A DNA stretch of 64,000 nt from G051903925 sp051903925. Its GTDB lineage: Bacteria > Pseudomonadota > Alphaproteobacteria > Zavarziniales > Zavarziniaceae. The stretch lies in contig NZ_CP173678.1 in the NCBI RefSeq assembly GCF_051903925.1, positions 744,001-808,000 of the forward strand, given 5' to 3'. The translations under genes were made by a program, and so were the position numbers. The notes under the pieces are model-generated. The model saw nothing but the letters and a program-made list of their open reading frames with translations, had not been told where the DNA came from and did not search any database. Shown here piece by piece: positions 51,792 to 60,537 of this stretch. How positions within the stretch are numbered: the first letter of the stretch is position 1; each line of letters opens with the position of its first letter.

Positions 51792-52292
51792 ATGAGCGCC
51801 ATAGAGACGGAGCGGTTCGACAGCCGCAGGTTCCGCGATGTCCTGAGCCGCTTCTGCTCCGGCGTCGTCATCATCACCGGCCTGGACGAGGGCAAGGCCG
51901 TGGGCTTTGCCGCGCAATCCTTCACGTCCGTCTCGCTCGACCCGCCGCTGGTGGCGTTCTGCCCTGCCAACACGTCCAGCACCTGGCCGCGCATCCGCAA
52001 GGCGGGCAAGTTCTGCATCAACATCCTGCGCGAGGACCAGGAGCCGGTGTCGCGCAACTTTGCCCAGACGGGTGTCGACAAGTTCGCGACCGTGCCCTGG
52101 CGGACCGAGGCGACGGGCAGCCCGGTGCTGACCGACAGCCTGGCCTGGATCGACTGCGTGCTGGACGCGGAGCACGTGGCGGGCGACCACACGATCGTCA
52201 TCGGTCGCGTGCTGGACCTGGCCGACCACGGCGACCACCCGCCCCTGCTCTACTACCGCAGCCGCTATGGGCGCTTCCACGCCGAGGGCTGA
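51792..52292 (+). CDS. Flavin reductase-domain protein (HpaC-like)
   Basis: A 166-residue FMN-binding split-barrel protein. FRDVLSRFCSGVVIITG opens the domain; AAQSFTSVSLDPPLVAFCPA is the flavin-binding stretch, and INILREDQEPVSRNFA follows. These supply reduced flavin to a monooxygenase. A flavin monooxygenase gene follows 98 nt downstream; between them is a hairpin (CCCGAA...TTCGGG, about 52300-52335) without a T-tract. GGAGG precedes ATG 51792. Confidence 0.88.
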   Translation: MSAIETERFDSRRFRDVLSRFCSGVVIITGLDEGKAVGFAAQSFTSVSLDPPLVAFCPANTSSTWPRIRKAGKFCINILREDQEPVSRNFAQTGVDKFATVPWRTEATGSPVLTDSLAWIDCVLDAEHVAGDHTIVIGRVLDLADHGDHPPLLYYRSRYGRFHAEG

Positions 52293-52390
52293 TCCCGCGA
52301 CCCGAAAGAGTGGGCCTTCGGCCCCGTTCGGGTAATTCCGCCAGGCCGCTCCGCCGCCGATCCTGAACCCCGCTTGGGGAGGATGACGGC

Positions 52391-53782
52391 ATGGCGGCAG
52401 ACGGCACAGCGGACAGCACGGCGCTCGTCATCGGGGCCAGCACCACGGGCCTGATCACGGCCGGTGTGCTCGCCCGCCATTTCGGCCAAGTCCTGGTGCT
52501 GGAGCGGGATGCCCTGCCCGCCAGCCCCGACTGGCGCAAGGGCGCGCCCCAGTCGCGCCATGTGCACCTGCTGCTGCAGCGGGGCGAGCGCATCGCGGCC
52601 GGGGTCTATCCCGGCCTGCTGGACGACCTGAAGGCGGCCGGCGGGCGAGCCGTCGACATGAGCCGGGACACCGCCTGGTTCGACAATGGCGGCTGGCGCC
52701 TGCGCTTCGACAGCGGCATCGCGATGCACTGCCAGAGCAAGGGCCTGCTGGAGTTCACGCTGCGCCGCCGGGCCTTGGCCCTGAACAATGTCACGATCAT
52801 CGACCGCGTGACGGTCGACGGCTATGTGGTCGAGGACGGTCGCGTGACCGGCGTCCGGCGCAAGGACGGCGGCATCCATCGCGCGGACCTGGTGGTGGAC
52901 GCCAGCGGCCGCGGCTCGCCCACGCCGCAGATCCTGGAGGCGTTGGGCTTCGGCCCCGTCCCGGTCTCGGACCTGCCGGTCGATGTCGGTTATGCGACGC
53001 GCGCCATCGCCCTGCCAGAGCCGTGGACGGCCTGGGGTTCGGCCATCGTCCATCCGCGCTTTCCCGACCACGGCACGGCGATCATCATGCCGGTCGAAGG
53101 CACGGCCAATGGCCAGGGGCGCTGGCTGGTCACCCTGGTCGGCGCACGCGGGGCGCATCCGCCCGCCGACGATGCGGGCTTCCTGGCCTTTGCCAAGGGG
53201 CTGGCCGCGCCGCACATCCACGACGCGCTGTGCCAGGCAACGCCCCTGGGACCCGTCGCGCTGTGGCGCTTCGTCGGCAACCTGCGCCGCCATTACGAGC
53301 GGGTGCGCCTGCCCGACGGCCTGGTCGTCGTCGGCGACGCGGTCTGCTCATTCAATCCGATCTATGGCCAGGGAATGAGCCACGGCGCCACCGCGGCGGA
53401 GGTGCTGGACGCCTGCCTGAGGCGCCGGGGTGCCGCCCCGGGCGGCCTGCGCCTTGCCGGCCTGCCGCGCGAGTTCCATCGCCGCTATGCCCGCTTCACC
53501 GACCAGTGCTGGTTCATCTCGACCACTGAGGAATACCTGGACGACAGCCTGGCCAGCCGGCGCCCGGCCTGGGCGGGCCTGGCCAACTGGTACCTGCGCC
53601 AGGTGCACCAGTTGGCCTGGAGCGATCGCGACGCGGCCCAGGCATTCCTAGAGGTGATGCACCTGGTCAAGCCGGCCAGCCGCCTGCTGCGGCCCGGCCT
53701 TGCCATGCGCGCGCTGCTGCATAGCGCGCGCGCCGATACCGCACGCACGCACCAGGGGGGACCCGCCCATGTGGCTCACTGA
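52391..53782 (+). CDS. FAD-dependent monooxygenase
   Basis: A 463-residue flavoprotein of the PHBH/squalene-epoxidase-like class. The N-terminal Rossmann stretch is ALVIGASTTGLITAGVLARH, ending in LVLERD; the central Gly of the usual GxGxxG is Ser. The second FAD motif is VVGDAVCSFNPIYGQGMSHG. The C-terminal 90 residues are helical. It would hydroxylate or epoxidise an unidentified, probably aromatic or polyene, substrate. GGGGAGGA precedes the ATG. The stop overlaps the start of the amidohydrolase gene by 14 bp. Confidence 0.88.
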   Translation: MAADGTADSTALVIGASTTGLITAGVLARHFGQVLVLERDALPASPDWRKGAPQSRHVHLLLQRGERIAAGVYPGLLDDLKAAGGRAVDMSRDTAWFDNGGWRLRFDSGIAMHCQSKGLLEFTLRRRALALNNVTIIDRVTVDGYVVEDGRVTGVRRKDGGIHRADLVVDASGRGSPTPQILEALGFGPVPVSDLPVDVGYATRAIALPEPWTAWGSAIVHPRFPDHGTAIIMPVEGTANGQGRWLVTLVGARGAHPPADDAGFLAFAKGLAAPHIHDALCQATPLGPVALWRFVGNLRRHYERVRLPDGLVVVGDAVCSFNPIYGQGMSHGATAAEVLDACLRRRGAAPGGLRLAGLPREFHRRYARFTDQCWFISTTEEYLDDSLASRRPAWAGLANWYLRQVHQLAWSDRDAAQAFLEVMHLVKPASRLLRPGLAMRALLHSARADTARTHQGGPAHVAH

Positions 53783-55265
53783 CCGCCAGCGCCGCCTCGT
53801 CGCACCGGCGGACGAGACGCTGCCCCGGACGCCGATCCCGACGCGGATGGTGTCGAACGGGGAGTTCCTGCCCCTGCCCCAGACGCCGGAGCAGGCCCGC
53901 GTGGAGCGCACCCTGGCCGAACTGGCCGATCGCAATGGCCGGCCGCTGGGCCTGGACCGCCGCCGCTTCCTGGCCAGTGCAACGGGCCTGGCGAGCGCGT
54001 TCCTGGCGCTGAACCAGGTATTCGGGCCGGTCTTCACCGTGGCACGGGCCGAAACCACCGATCCCGACGCCGCGGCCGAGCGGGCGACGCGCTACCGCGA
54101 CCAGGCGGTTGTCGACGTCCAGCTCCACTTCATCCGGGACGACTATGCCTGGGATGGGATCCTGGCCCTGGGCACCTATGCCGCGCGGTGGAACCCGGTC
54201 CTGGAGCGCGAAGGCATCAGCTTCGAGCGCTTCAAGTTCGACAACTTCCTGCGCGAGGTCTATTTCGACAGCGACACGCGCATCGGCCTGATCAGCGCCG
54301 CCCCGGCCGACCATGGCGACAACGTCATCCTGAACAATGACGGCCTGGCCGAGGCCCGGCGTCTGGTGAACCAGGTCGCGGGATCGCGCCGCATGCTGGC
54401 CCATGCCGTGATCGCGCCGGGCCAGCCCGGCTGGCTGGACGAGATCGACCGCGCGGTCGAGGTGCTGAAGCCCGACGGCTGGAAGGGCTACACGCTGGGC
54501 GATCCGTTCGAGGATTCGCGCTGGCCCTGGCGCCTGGACGATGCCGCCCTGATGTACCCCGCCTATGAGCGGATGGTGAAGGCCGGCGTCCGCAATGTCT
54601 GCATCCACAAGGGCCTGCTGCCCGAGGACTACCCAAACGTCTTCAAGCACTGGCGCCATGCCATGGTGGACGACGTGGGCCAGGCGGCACGCGACTGGCC
54701 GCAGCTGAACTTCATCATCTACCATTCGGGTTTCCGCCCGCTCCTGACCTCGCCCCAGCCCCTGCTCGACGCGTTCGAGGCACAGGGCCAGATCGACTGG
54801 GTGACGGACTTGGCGGCGGTGCCGGCGCGCTTCGGCGTCAGCAACGTCTACGCCGAGCTAGGCACCACCTTTGGCTCGTGCGCCATCACCCATCCGCGGC
54901 TGGCCGCGGCCGTGCTGGGCCAGCTGGTCAAGGGCATGGGCGCCGACCATGTCGTCTGGGGCACCGATTCCGTCTGGTACGGCTCGCCCCAATGGCAGAT
55001 CGAGGCGTTCCGCCGGATCGAGATTCCGGAGGACATGCAGGCGGCCCACGGCTTCGCGCCCCTGGGTCCTCCCGACGGGCCGGTGCGAAACGCCATCCTG
55101 GCCGGGAATGCCGCGCGCCTGTTCGGGCTGGAGCGGGACATCGCGCCCGATGGCGCCTGGCGCGACGACCTGCTGAGCCGGACCAAGGCCGACTACCTGG
55201 CGGCGGGGGGCCAGCCGTCCAACACGTTCTATGGTTTCGTCGCCCGCGCCGGAGGCCGGTCGTGA
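53769..55265 (+). CDS. Tat-exported amidohydrolase (ACMSD-like, PF04909)
   Basis: A 498-residue protein with a late twin-arginine signal (LDRRRFLASATGLASAFLAL, about residues 61-80). The amidohydrolase-2 barrel follows from about residue 108. The first metal motif, normally DxHxH, reads VVDVQLHF, so the first His is Gln. The His of FIIYHSGFRP and the Asp of VVWGTDSVWYGSP are present. ACMSD relatives decarboxylate or hydrolyse ring-derived acids. ATG 53769 lies inside the previous gene. Together with the flavin monooxygenase and SDR it looks like a degradation module. Confidence 0.87.
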   Translation: MWLTDRQRRLVAPADETLPRTPIPTRMVSNGEFLPLPQTPEQARVERTLAELADRNGRPLGLDRRRFLASATGLASAFLALNQVFGPVFTVARAETTDPDAAAERATRYRDQAVVDVQLHFIRDDYAWDGILALGTYAARWNPVLEREGISFERFKFDNFLREVYFDSDTRIGLISAAPADHGDNVILNNDGLAEARRLVNQVAGSRRMLAHAVIAPGQPGWLDEIDRAVEVLKPDGWKGYTLGDPFEDSRWPWRLDDAALMYPAYERMVKAGVRNVCIHKGLLPEDYPNVFKHWRHAMVDDVGQAARDWPQLNFIIYHSGFRPLLTSPQPLLDAFEAQGQIDWVTDLAAVPARFGVSNVYAELGTTFGSCAITHPRLAAAVLGQLVKGMGADHVVWGTDSVWYGSPQWQIEAFRRIEIPEDMQAAHGFAPLGPPDGPVRNAILAGNAARLFGLERDIAPDGAWRDDLLSRTKADYLAAGGQPSNTFYGFVARAGGRS

Positions 55266-56008
55266 GCGGGTTGCTTGCCGGGCGCGTTGCCCTGGTCACG
55301 GGTGCGGCCAACGGCATCGGTCGCGCCATCGCCCTGGCCGCGGCGCGCGAAGGGGCCGCGCTGGTGCTGGGCGACGTCGATACGGCGGCGGGCGAGGATC
55401 TGGCCGCCCTGCTGCGGGCAAAAGGCACCCAGGCCCACTTCCGCCGCACCGACGTCACCGTGACGGCGGACGTGCAGGCCCTGGCCGCCCTGGCCGAGGC
55501 GGATGCCGTCTTCGCCAATGCGGGGATCGAGGGCGCCGTCGCGGCCCCCCAGGACTATGACGAGGCGACCTTCAAACGGGTGCTGGACGTCAACGTGGCC
55601 GGCGTCTGGCGCACCATGGCGGCGGTGCTGCCGGCGATGCTGGCCAGGCGGCGCGGCAGCATCGTGGCGACCGCCTCCGTCGCGGGCCTGGTGGGCGCCG
55701 GCGGCATGGCGGCCTATGTCGCGTCCAAGCACGCGGTGGTGGGCCTGGCCAAGTCGGTTGCGATCGACGTGGCCCCGCAAGGCGTGCGGGTCAACGCGAT
55801 CTGCCCCGGCGTGATCGAGACCGCCATGGTCAGCCGGCTGGAACAGTACGCGCCCGACCTGCGCACCGCCCTGCTGGGGCGCAAGCCCATGGGCCGCACG
55901 GGCAGCCCGGCCGAAGTGGCGGAAGCCGCGATCTGGCTTGCCTCCGATGCCGCCAGCTTCGTCACCGGCCAGGCCTTCGCCGTCGATGGCGGCTTCGTCG
56001 CGCAATAG
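55262..56008 (+). CDS. SDR-family oxidoreductase
   Basis: A 248-residue short-chain dehydrogenase starting at GTG 55262, whose GTGA overlaps the stop of the amidohydrolase by 4 bp. The cofactor motif is VTGAANGIGRAIALA, the catalytic Ser is in VATASVAGLVG and the YxxxK is YVASK. ICPGVIETAM and the C-terminal FAVDGGFVAQ are typical. Asp in LVLGDVDT favours NAD(H). Substrate likely an intermediate of the same cluster. Confidence 0.9.
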   Translation: MSGLLAGRVALVTGAANGIGRAIALAAAREGAALVLGDVDTAAGEDLAALLRAKGTQAHFRRTDVTVTADVQALAALAEADAVFANAGIEGAVAAPQDYDEATFKRVLDVNVAGVWRTMAAVLPAMLARRRGSIVATASVAGLVGAGGMAAYVASKHAVVGLAKSVAIDVAPQGVRVNAICPGVIETAMVSRLEQYAPDLRTALLGRKPMGRTGSPAEVAEAAIWLASDAASFVTGQAFAVDGGFVAQ

Positions 56009-56082
56009 CACGACAAACCAACCCCGCTCATCTCCGACTGCGCGGGGTGAGCGGAACAATAAACCCAGAGGAGGACTATTCG

Positions 56083-56481
56083 ATGTCAGAGCCGCAATTG
56101 AGTGCCGACGCATCCCGCCAACTGGTCGTGGATTTCCTTGGCTCGTGGCTGGAACGCGATGTCGATCGCATCATGAGTTTCTTCGCCGACGATGCCGTCT
56201 ATCACAACGTGCCCGTCGCCCCGATCCAGGGCCTGGACGGAATCCGGGGGATCTTCAACGGCTTCCTGGGTGCGTTCCAGGAAATCAATCTGGAGATCGT
56301 GGCAATCGCCGCCAGTCCCGGCCTTGTCCTGGCCGAGCGCATCGACCGCTTCCTGCTCAACGGCAAGTGTTTCGACCTGCCCGTCAACGGCGTGTTCGTC
56401 CTGCAGGGCGCGAAGATCCGGCGCTTCAGCGACTATTTCGACCTTGCCTCGTTCGAGGGACCCAGCGGCTTTAAGCTCTGA
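56083..56481 (+). CDS. Limonene-1,2-epoxide hydrolase-family protein
   Basis: A 132-residue SnoaL/LEH-fold protein. ATG 56083 is preferred over an upstream in-frame ATG because AGAGGAGGA lies 8 nt before it. The LEH catalytic Arg-Asp and distal Asp are in ERIDRFLLNG and IRRFSDYFDLASF; NVPVAPIQGLDGIRG is also typical. It would add water to an epoxide, in keeping with an upstream flavin monooxygenase that might make one. It follows the SDR gene by 74 nt. Confidence 0.82.
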   Translation: MSEPQLSADASRQLVVDFLGSWLERDVDRIMSFFADDAVYHNVPVAPIQGLDGIRGIFNGFLGAFQEINLEIVAIAASPGLVLAERIDRFLLNGKCFDLPVNGVFVLQGAKIRRFSDYFDLASFEGPSGFKL

Positions 56482-56543
56482 GCCCGCGCTGAGCCAAGGC
56501 GCCGCCTTCGCAGGGGCGGGATCCTGGTCTAGGGTCCCGCGCC

Positions 56544-58319
56544 ATGTGGCGCCTTCTCGCTTTCCTGTTCGTGCTGGGCTGCGGCCCGGCCCTGGCGGAG
56601 CCGCAGGCCGGCATCGCGATGCATGGCACGCCGAAATATGCGGCCGGATTCGATCATTTCGACTACGCCGTGCCCGACGCGCCAAAGGGGGGCGAGCTGC
56701 GCCTGGCGGCGTCCGGGACGTTCGACAGCCTGAACCCCTTCATCGTGCGCGGCCTGGGGGCGGCCGGGTTGAACACCTATGTCTATGACAGCCTGATGGC
56801 GCGGTCGTGGGACGAGCCATTCTCCCTCTATGGCTATATCGCCGAGACGATCGACACGCCGCCGGACCGGTCGCAGGTCACCTTCCGCCTGCGGCCCCAG
56901 GCGCGCTGGCACGATGGTCGGCCGATCACGGCGGCCGACGTGCTGTTTTCCTGGGCGACGCTGCGGGACAAGGGCCGGCCGAACCACCGCGGCTACTATT
57001 CCGGGGTGGTGGAAGCGACATCACCCGATCCGCTGACCGTGACCTTCCGCTTCGAGCCCGGCTCGGACCGCGAACTGCCCCTGATCATGGGCCTGATGCC
57101 GATCCTGCCGGCCCATGTGTGGACGGACCGGGCCTTTGACCAGACGACGATGGAGCCGCCGCTGGGCAGCGGGCCCTATCGCGTGGCGCGGGTCGATCCC
57201 GGCCGGTCCATCACCTATGAGCGGGTGGCCGACCATTGGGCGCGCGACCTGCCCGTGATGCGGGGACTGTTCAATTTCGACCGCATCCGCATCGACTATT
57301 TCCGCGACGAGTCGGTGTCGCTGGAGGCGTTCCTTGCCGGCGCCTATGACTTCCGCCGCGAGCCCGACCCCGGCCGCTGGGCGACCGGCTATGCCACGCC
57401 GGCGGTGCGCTCCGGCCGCATCGTGCTGGAGGAACTGCCGACCCAGCGCACGCAACCCTATCGCGCGCTGATCTTCAACACGCGCCGGCCGGTCTTTGCC
57501 GACAGCCGGGTGCGCCGGGCCCTGACGCTGGCCTTCGACTTCGACTGGATCAACGCGACGCTGTTCCACGGCGCCTACCGCCGCAGCACCAGCTATTTCC
57601 CGAACTCCGAACTGGCGGCCAGCGGCCCCCCGACCGAGGCCGAGCGCGCCCTGCTGGCACGCTTTTCCGCAACCCTGCCGGCGGAGGCGACGACCCAGGC
57701 CTTCGACCTGCCTGGCACGGGCGGGCAGGCGGGAGGCATGCGGCCGATGCTGCGCCAGGCGACGCGCCTGCTGGCGGAGGCCGGCTACAGCGTCCGGGCC
57801 GGCACCCTGGTCGATGCCGCCGGCCAGCCCTATCGGTTCGAGATCCTGCTGAACGAGCCGGCGTTGGAGAAGGTCGCCCTGGCCTATGCCAATGCCCTGG
57901 CCAAGCTGGGCATCACCGTACGGGTGACCAGCGCCGACGCGGCGCAGTTCCAGACGCGGCTGAATGCCTTCGACTACGACATGGTGCTGCATGGCTGGAC
58001 GTCCAGCCTGTCGCCAGGCAACGAGCAGATGGTCTACTGGTCGTCGCGCGCGGCGGACCAGCCGGGCAGCCGCAATTATCCGGGCATCCGCGATCCCGCG
58101 GTGGACGCCCTGGCGGCTTCGCTGGGGGCGACGCAGGACCGCGCCGACCTGGTGAACCGGGTTCGGGCGATGGACCGGGCCCTGCTATGGGGCTGGTGGT
58201 CGATCCCGCTGTGGCATCCGCCGGCCGACCGCGTCGCCTATTGGGCGCGGCTGCAGCACCCGACGGTCACGCCGCTCTATGGCCTGGTCCTGGAAACCTG
58301 GTGGGCCAAGCCGGACTGA
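56544..58319 (+). CDS. Periplasmic solute-binding protein, peptide/microcin type (YejA-like, SBP family 5)
   Basis: A 591-residue exported protein; signal LLAFLFVLGCGPALAEP. The core opens with HGTPKYAAGFDHFDYAVPDAPKGG (YejA-like) and GTFDSLNPFIVRG. SBP5 features follow: ARWHDGRPITAADVLFSW and VRRALTLAFDFDWINATLF. No permease or ATPase gene lies next to it in the window, so the transporter partners must be elsewhere or missing. Length is normal for YejA. Confidence 0.9.
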   Translation: MWRLLAFLFVLGCGPALAEPQAGIAMHGTPKYAAGFDHFDYAVPDAPKGGELRLAASGTFDSLNPFIVRGLGAAGLNTYVYDSLMARSWDEPFSLYGYIAETIDTPPDRSQVTFRLRPQARWHDGRPITAADVLFSWATLRDKGRPNHRGYYSGVVEATSPDPLTVTFRFEPGSDRELPLIMGLMPILPAHVWTDRAFDQTTMEPPLGSGPYRVARVDPGRSITYERVADHWARDLPVMRGLFNFDRIRIDYFRDESVSLEAFLAGAYDFRREPDPGRWATGYATPAVRSGRIVLEELPTQRTQPYRALIFNTRRPVFADSRVRRALTLAFDFDWINATLFHGAYRRSTSYFPNSELAASGPPTEAERALLARFSATLPAEATTQAFDLPGTGGQAGGMRPMLRQATRLLAEAGYSVRAGTLVDAAGQPYRFEILLNEPALEKVALAYANALAKLGITVRVTSADAAQFQTRLNAFDYDMVLHGWTSSLSPGNEQMVYWSSRAADQPGSRNYPGIRDPAVDALAASLGATQDRADLVNRVRAMDRALLWGWWSIPLWHPPADRVAYWARLQHPTVTPLYGLVLETWWAKPD

Positions 58320-58378
58320 CGGGTCCGTGCCGGGGCAGTCGGCCCCGCCGGCGGATGGGCCACCGGCAGGGCCTGTGC

Positions 58379-58417
58379 CGGCCTGTTCCCGGTCAAAGCG
58401 GCACCGGGAACAGGCCG
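58379..58417. terminator. Long hairpin between convergent genes
   Basis: CGGCCTGTTCCCGGT (58379-58393) pairs perfectly with ACCGGGAACAGGCCG (58403-58417), 15 bp with a 9-nt loop, between two converging genes. There is no T-tract. Confidence 0.55.
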
Positions 58418-58434
58418 CGCTGGCGTGACGGCCC

Positions 58435-58812
58435 TTAGAGCGGGCCGCCGAAGCCGAAGTTGAAGTAGCCGCCCGGGCGCGACGGGTAGTAGTAGCGCGG
58501 CGGCGGAGGCGGCGGCGCGTAGTACACCGGCGGAGGCGGGGCGTAGTAGTAGCGCGGCGGGGGCGGCGGCGGGTAGTAGTAGCCATAGCGCCGGTCGCGC
58601 CAGTGACGCCCATGGCGGCGGTGATGGCGATCGCCCACCAGTTCCACGCCGGCGACCAGGTCGCCGCCCTGCGCGGCCATGCCGGCGGCGCTGGCGCGAT
58701 CGGTCGACGGGGTCGCCAGCGCGCCGGGCGCGGGGGCGATCGGGCCCGCCTGGGCCGAGGTGCCGACGATCATCGCCATCGCGACGACGGCACCGGCAAT
58801 CAGGGTACGCAT
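58435..58812 (-). CDS. Exported Tyr/Pro-rich protein
   Basis: A 125-residue protein with a signal peptide (TLIAGAVVAMAMIVGTSAQA). The second half is low-complexity: a His/Arg patch (DRHHRRHGRHWRDRRYGYYY), then repeats of PPPPPPRYYY and YYAPPPP, ending FNFGFGGPL. ATG 58812 has GGAG 7 nt upstream. Tyr/Pro-rich exported proteins of this kind are often surface or periplasmic, with no known activity. Confidence 0.75.
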   Translation of the reverse strand: MRTLIAGAVVAMAMIVGTSAQAGPIAPAPGALATPSTDRASAAGMAAQGGDLVAGVELVGDRHHRRHGRHWRDRRYGYYYPPPPPPRYYYAPPPPVYYAPPPPPPRYYYPSRPGGYFNFGFGGPL

Positions 58813-59027
58813 GTCCAATCTCCAAACCTAGGCTGCCGCAGCCTGTCCAGTTGCCACGTAGATTGCAGTGAATTCCTGCGCTCGCAATCGACGGAAACAC
58901 GGGCGGGCCCATCCGGTGGCCCAGGTCACAGATTTGCTACAAACCGTCATGCTGGGTCATGGCCGGTGGGGGACGCCCACGGACCATCCGCGTCCGAAGC
59001 GGTGCCGCAGCAGCGGGATCCGGACAC

Positions 59028-59060
59028 AAAAAAAGCGGCCCGGGGATGCCCCCGGGCCGC
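59028..59060 (-). terminator. Intrinsic terminator of the cold-shock gene
   Basis: On the minus strand GCGGCCCGGGG (59060-59050) pairs with CCCCGGGCCGC (59045-59035), then seven T (59034-59028). It is 22 nt downstream of the csp stop codon. Confidence 0.9.
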
Positions 59061-59082
59061 TTCCTGCGCGAATCGAAGTGGA

Positions 59083-59292
59083 TCAGACCGCGCGCAGATT
59101 GTCGGCGGAGGTCTTGCCCCGCTTCGGATCGCGCTGCTCTTCGAACGAGATGCGCTGCCCTTCGATCAGGCTGCGCATGCCCGCACGCTCCACCGCCGAG
59201 ATATGAACGAAGACGTCCGCGCCGCCGTTCTCAGGCTGAATGAAGCCGAAACCCTTGGTGCTGTTGAACCACTTGACCGTACCGATAGCCAT
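59083..59292 (-). CDS. Cold-shock domain protein (CspA family)
   Basis: A 69-residue single-domain RNA/ssDNA-binding protein. RNP1 is KGFGFIQP and RNP2 is VFVHISAV, both intact, with the usual GTVKWFNSTKG start. It is slightly basic near the end (RDPKRGKTSADNL). ATG 59292 has AGGA 8 nt upstream. An intrinsic terminator follows, so it is a single-gene transcript. The leader (59293 onwards) is long, as for cold-induced csp mRNAs, but I could not identify a cold-box. Confidence 0.96.
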   Translation of the reverse strand: MAIGTVKWFNSTKGFGFIQPENGGADVFVHISAVERAGMRSLIEGQRISFEEQRDPKRGKTSADNLRAV

Positions 59293-59607
59293 AACTGTCG
59301 TCCTAGACTGGAGAACCGCAGCGCCAAGAGGGGCGCCGCGCATCAAACTGGGGTCGAGGAAAGCAGTATCGATGGCCGTCAATGGGAACCGGGCCGCAGT
59401 CCACGCAGAGTGATGAACGTCAGATGGACCGTGTAACGCCAAATTGCAAGGCCGCTGACGCCGATTGGCCGGATTCGGTCGGGCAGGCCCGGCGGGCGCG
59501 ATGCGGCAATCCCGCAACCTTTCCCAATCGTAAAAGAATCTCATGAACCAATCCGGAGGCAGGGCGTTAGTACGGGCAACGTAACCAGCACAACAACGGG
59601 TGACCCG
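59293..59607. other. Intergenic region between csp and a divergent small gene
   Basis: 315 bases without a convincing gene. It must hold the csp promoter and untranslated leader on the minus strand and the promoter of the small gene on the plus strand. The part around 59515-59560 is lower in GC (AATCGTAAAAGAATCTCATG). I see no strong hexamer pair. Confidence 0.4.
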
Positions 59608-59814
59608 ATGCCGCCACGCACCAGCAAACGCCAGGACGAAGCGGACAACGCCCAGGCCGTGGAAGAGTTTCTGGCCCGCGGCGGTCAAATCACCAAGGTG
59701 GAGCCGGGACCGCTTGAGTTCTCGCCCCATCCCAAGCGGGCGCGCCGACGCTTCGTCAGGACGATGACGCCCGAACAGTCCCTGGCGGCGATTCCGCCCA
59801 CGACGGGCAGCTGA
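59608..59814 (+). CDS. Small basic protein of unknown function
   Basis: 68 residues, basic and soluble. The segment AQAVEEFLARGGQITKVEPG resembles short conserved alphaproteobacterial proteins with an FLARGGxIT core, and is followed by a basic run (HPKRARRRFVRTM). No function is known. Codon use fits the genome. Convergent with the DUF1345 gene. Confidence 0.6.
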   Translation: MPPRTSKRQDEADNAQAVEEFLARGGQITKVEPGPLEFSPHPKRARRRFVRTMTPEQSLAAIPPTTGS

Positions 59815-59832
59815 CGTCTCCTGTTCGCGCCG

Positions 59833-60537
59833 TCACTGGCTCAAGGTGACGGCGATATTGACCGCCAGCGCCAGGATGACGGTGTTGTAGAAGAACGCGA
59901 CGATGCTGTGGGCCAGGGTTGTCCGGCGGATGACCCGGCCCGTGGCCTGGACGTCCGACACCTGTGCGGTCATGCCAATCACGAACGCATAATAGAGGAA
60001 GTCCGACATGTCGGGCTCCTGCCGGCCTTCTGCTCTGCCGGTGCCCCCGTCCGGCTGGGGGAAATCCAGGCCACCCGCATCCTCGCCCGGCCGTTCGGGG
60101 TGTCGGTCGTAGTACAGGTGGGCATAGCGGATCGCCATCACCGTATGCAGCGTGGTCCAGCCCAGCGGCACGCTGAGGACGCCCAGCGCCAGGGTCCAGC
60201 CCTGCCGATGTCCGCCATCCGCCAGCAGCGACACAAGCGACCAGGTGCTGATGGCGATCGCCGCCAGCGTCAGCGCGATGATGATGCGCACTCCCTCGTC
60301 CTCCACCGCCGCCGTGCGCCGCATCTCTTCGGGCTGGGCCGGAAAGCGGAGATGCGCCGTCGCCAGGAGGTAGGTCAGGTAGAATGCATCCCCGCCCGGC
60401 GCCAGGGCGGGCTGATCCAGCCACGCCGCCAGAAGGCCGACGGTGACGCCGACCAGGATGCTGGCATAGAAGCGCAGGTGGACATGGACATGGCGGACGG
60501 GACTCACGGCACGGCCGCCCGTACCGGTGTTGCTCAA
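59833..60537 (-). CDS. DUF1345 membrane protein
   Basis: A 234-residue inner-membrane protein. DUF1345 features are FYASILVGVTVGLLAAWL, AFYLTYLLATAHLRF, and the conserved TLHTVMAIRYAHLYY followed by DFLYYAFVIGMTAQVSDVQ. About five hydrophobic helices. It begins at TTG 60537 overlapping the TGA of the FecR-domain gene by 4 bp (TTGA), so coupled translation explains the poor start codon. Function unknown. Confidence 0.88.
   Translation of the reverse strand: MSNTGTGGRAVSPVRHVHVHLRFYASILVGVTVGLLAAWLDQPALAPGGDAFYLTYLLATAHLRFPAQPEEMRRTAAVEDEGVRIIIALTLAAIAISTWSLVSLLADGGHRQGWTLALGVLSVPLGWTTLHTVMAIRYAHLYYDRHPERPGEDAGGLDFPQPDGGTGRAEGRQEPDMSDFLYYAFVIGMTAQVSDVQATGRVIRRTTLAHSIVAFFYNTVILALAVNIAVTLSQ

Noticed and set aside
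58435..58812. Possible collagen-like or lectin surface adhesin
   Set aside because: The Tyr/Pro-rich repeats do not follow Gly-X-Y or any adhesin pattern; only low-complexity export can be claimed.
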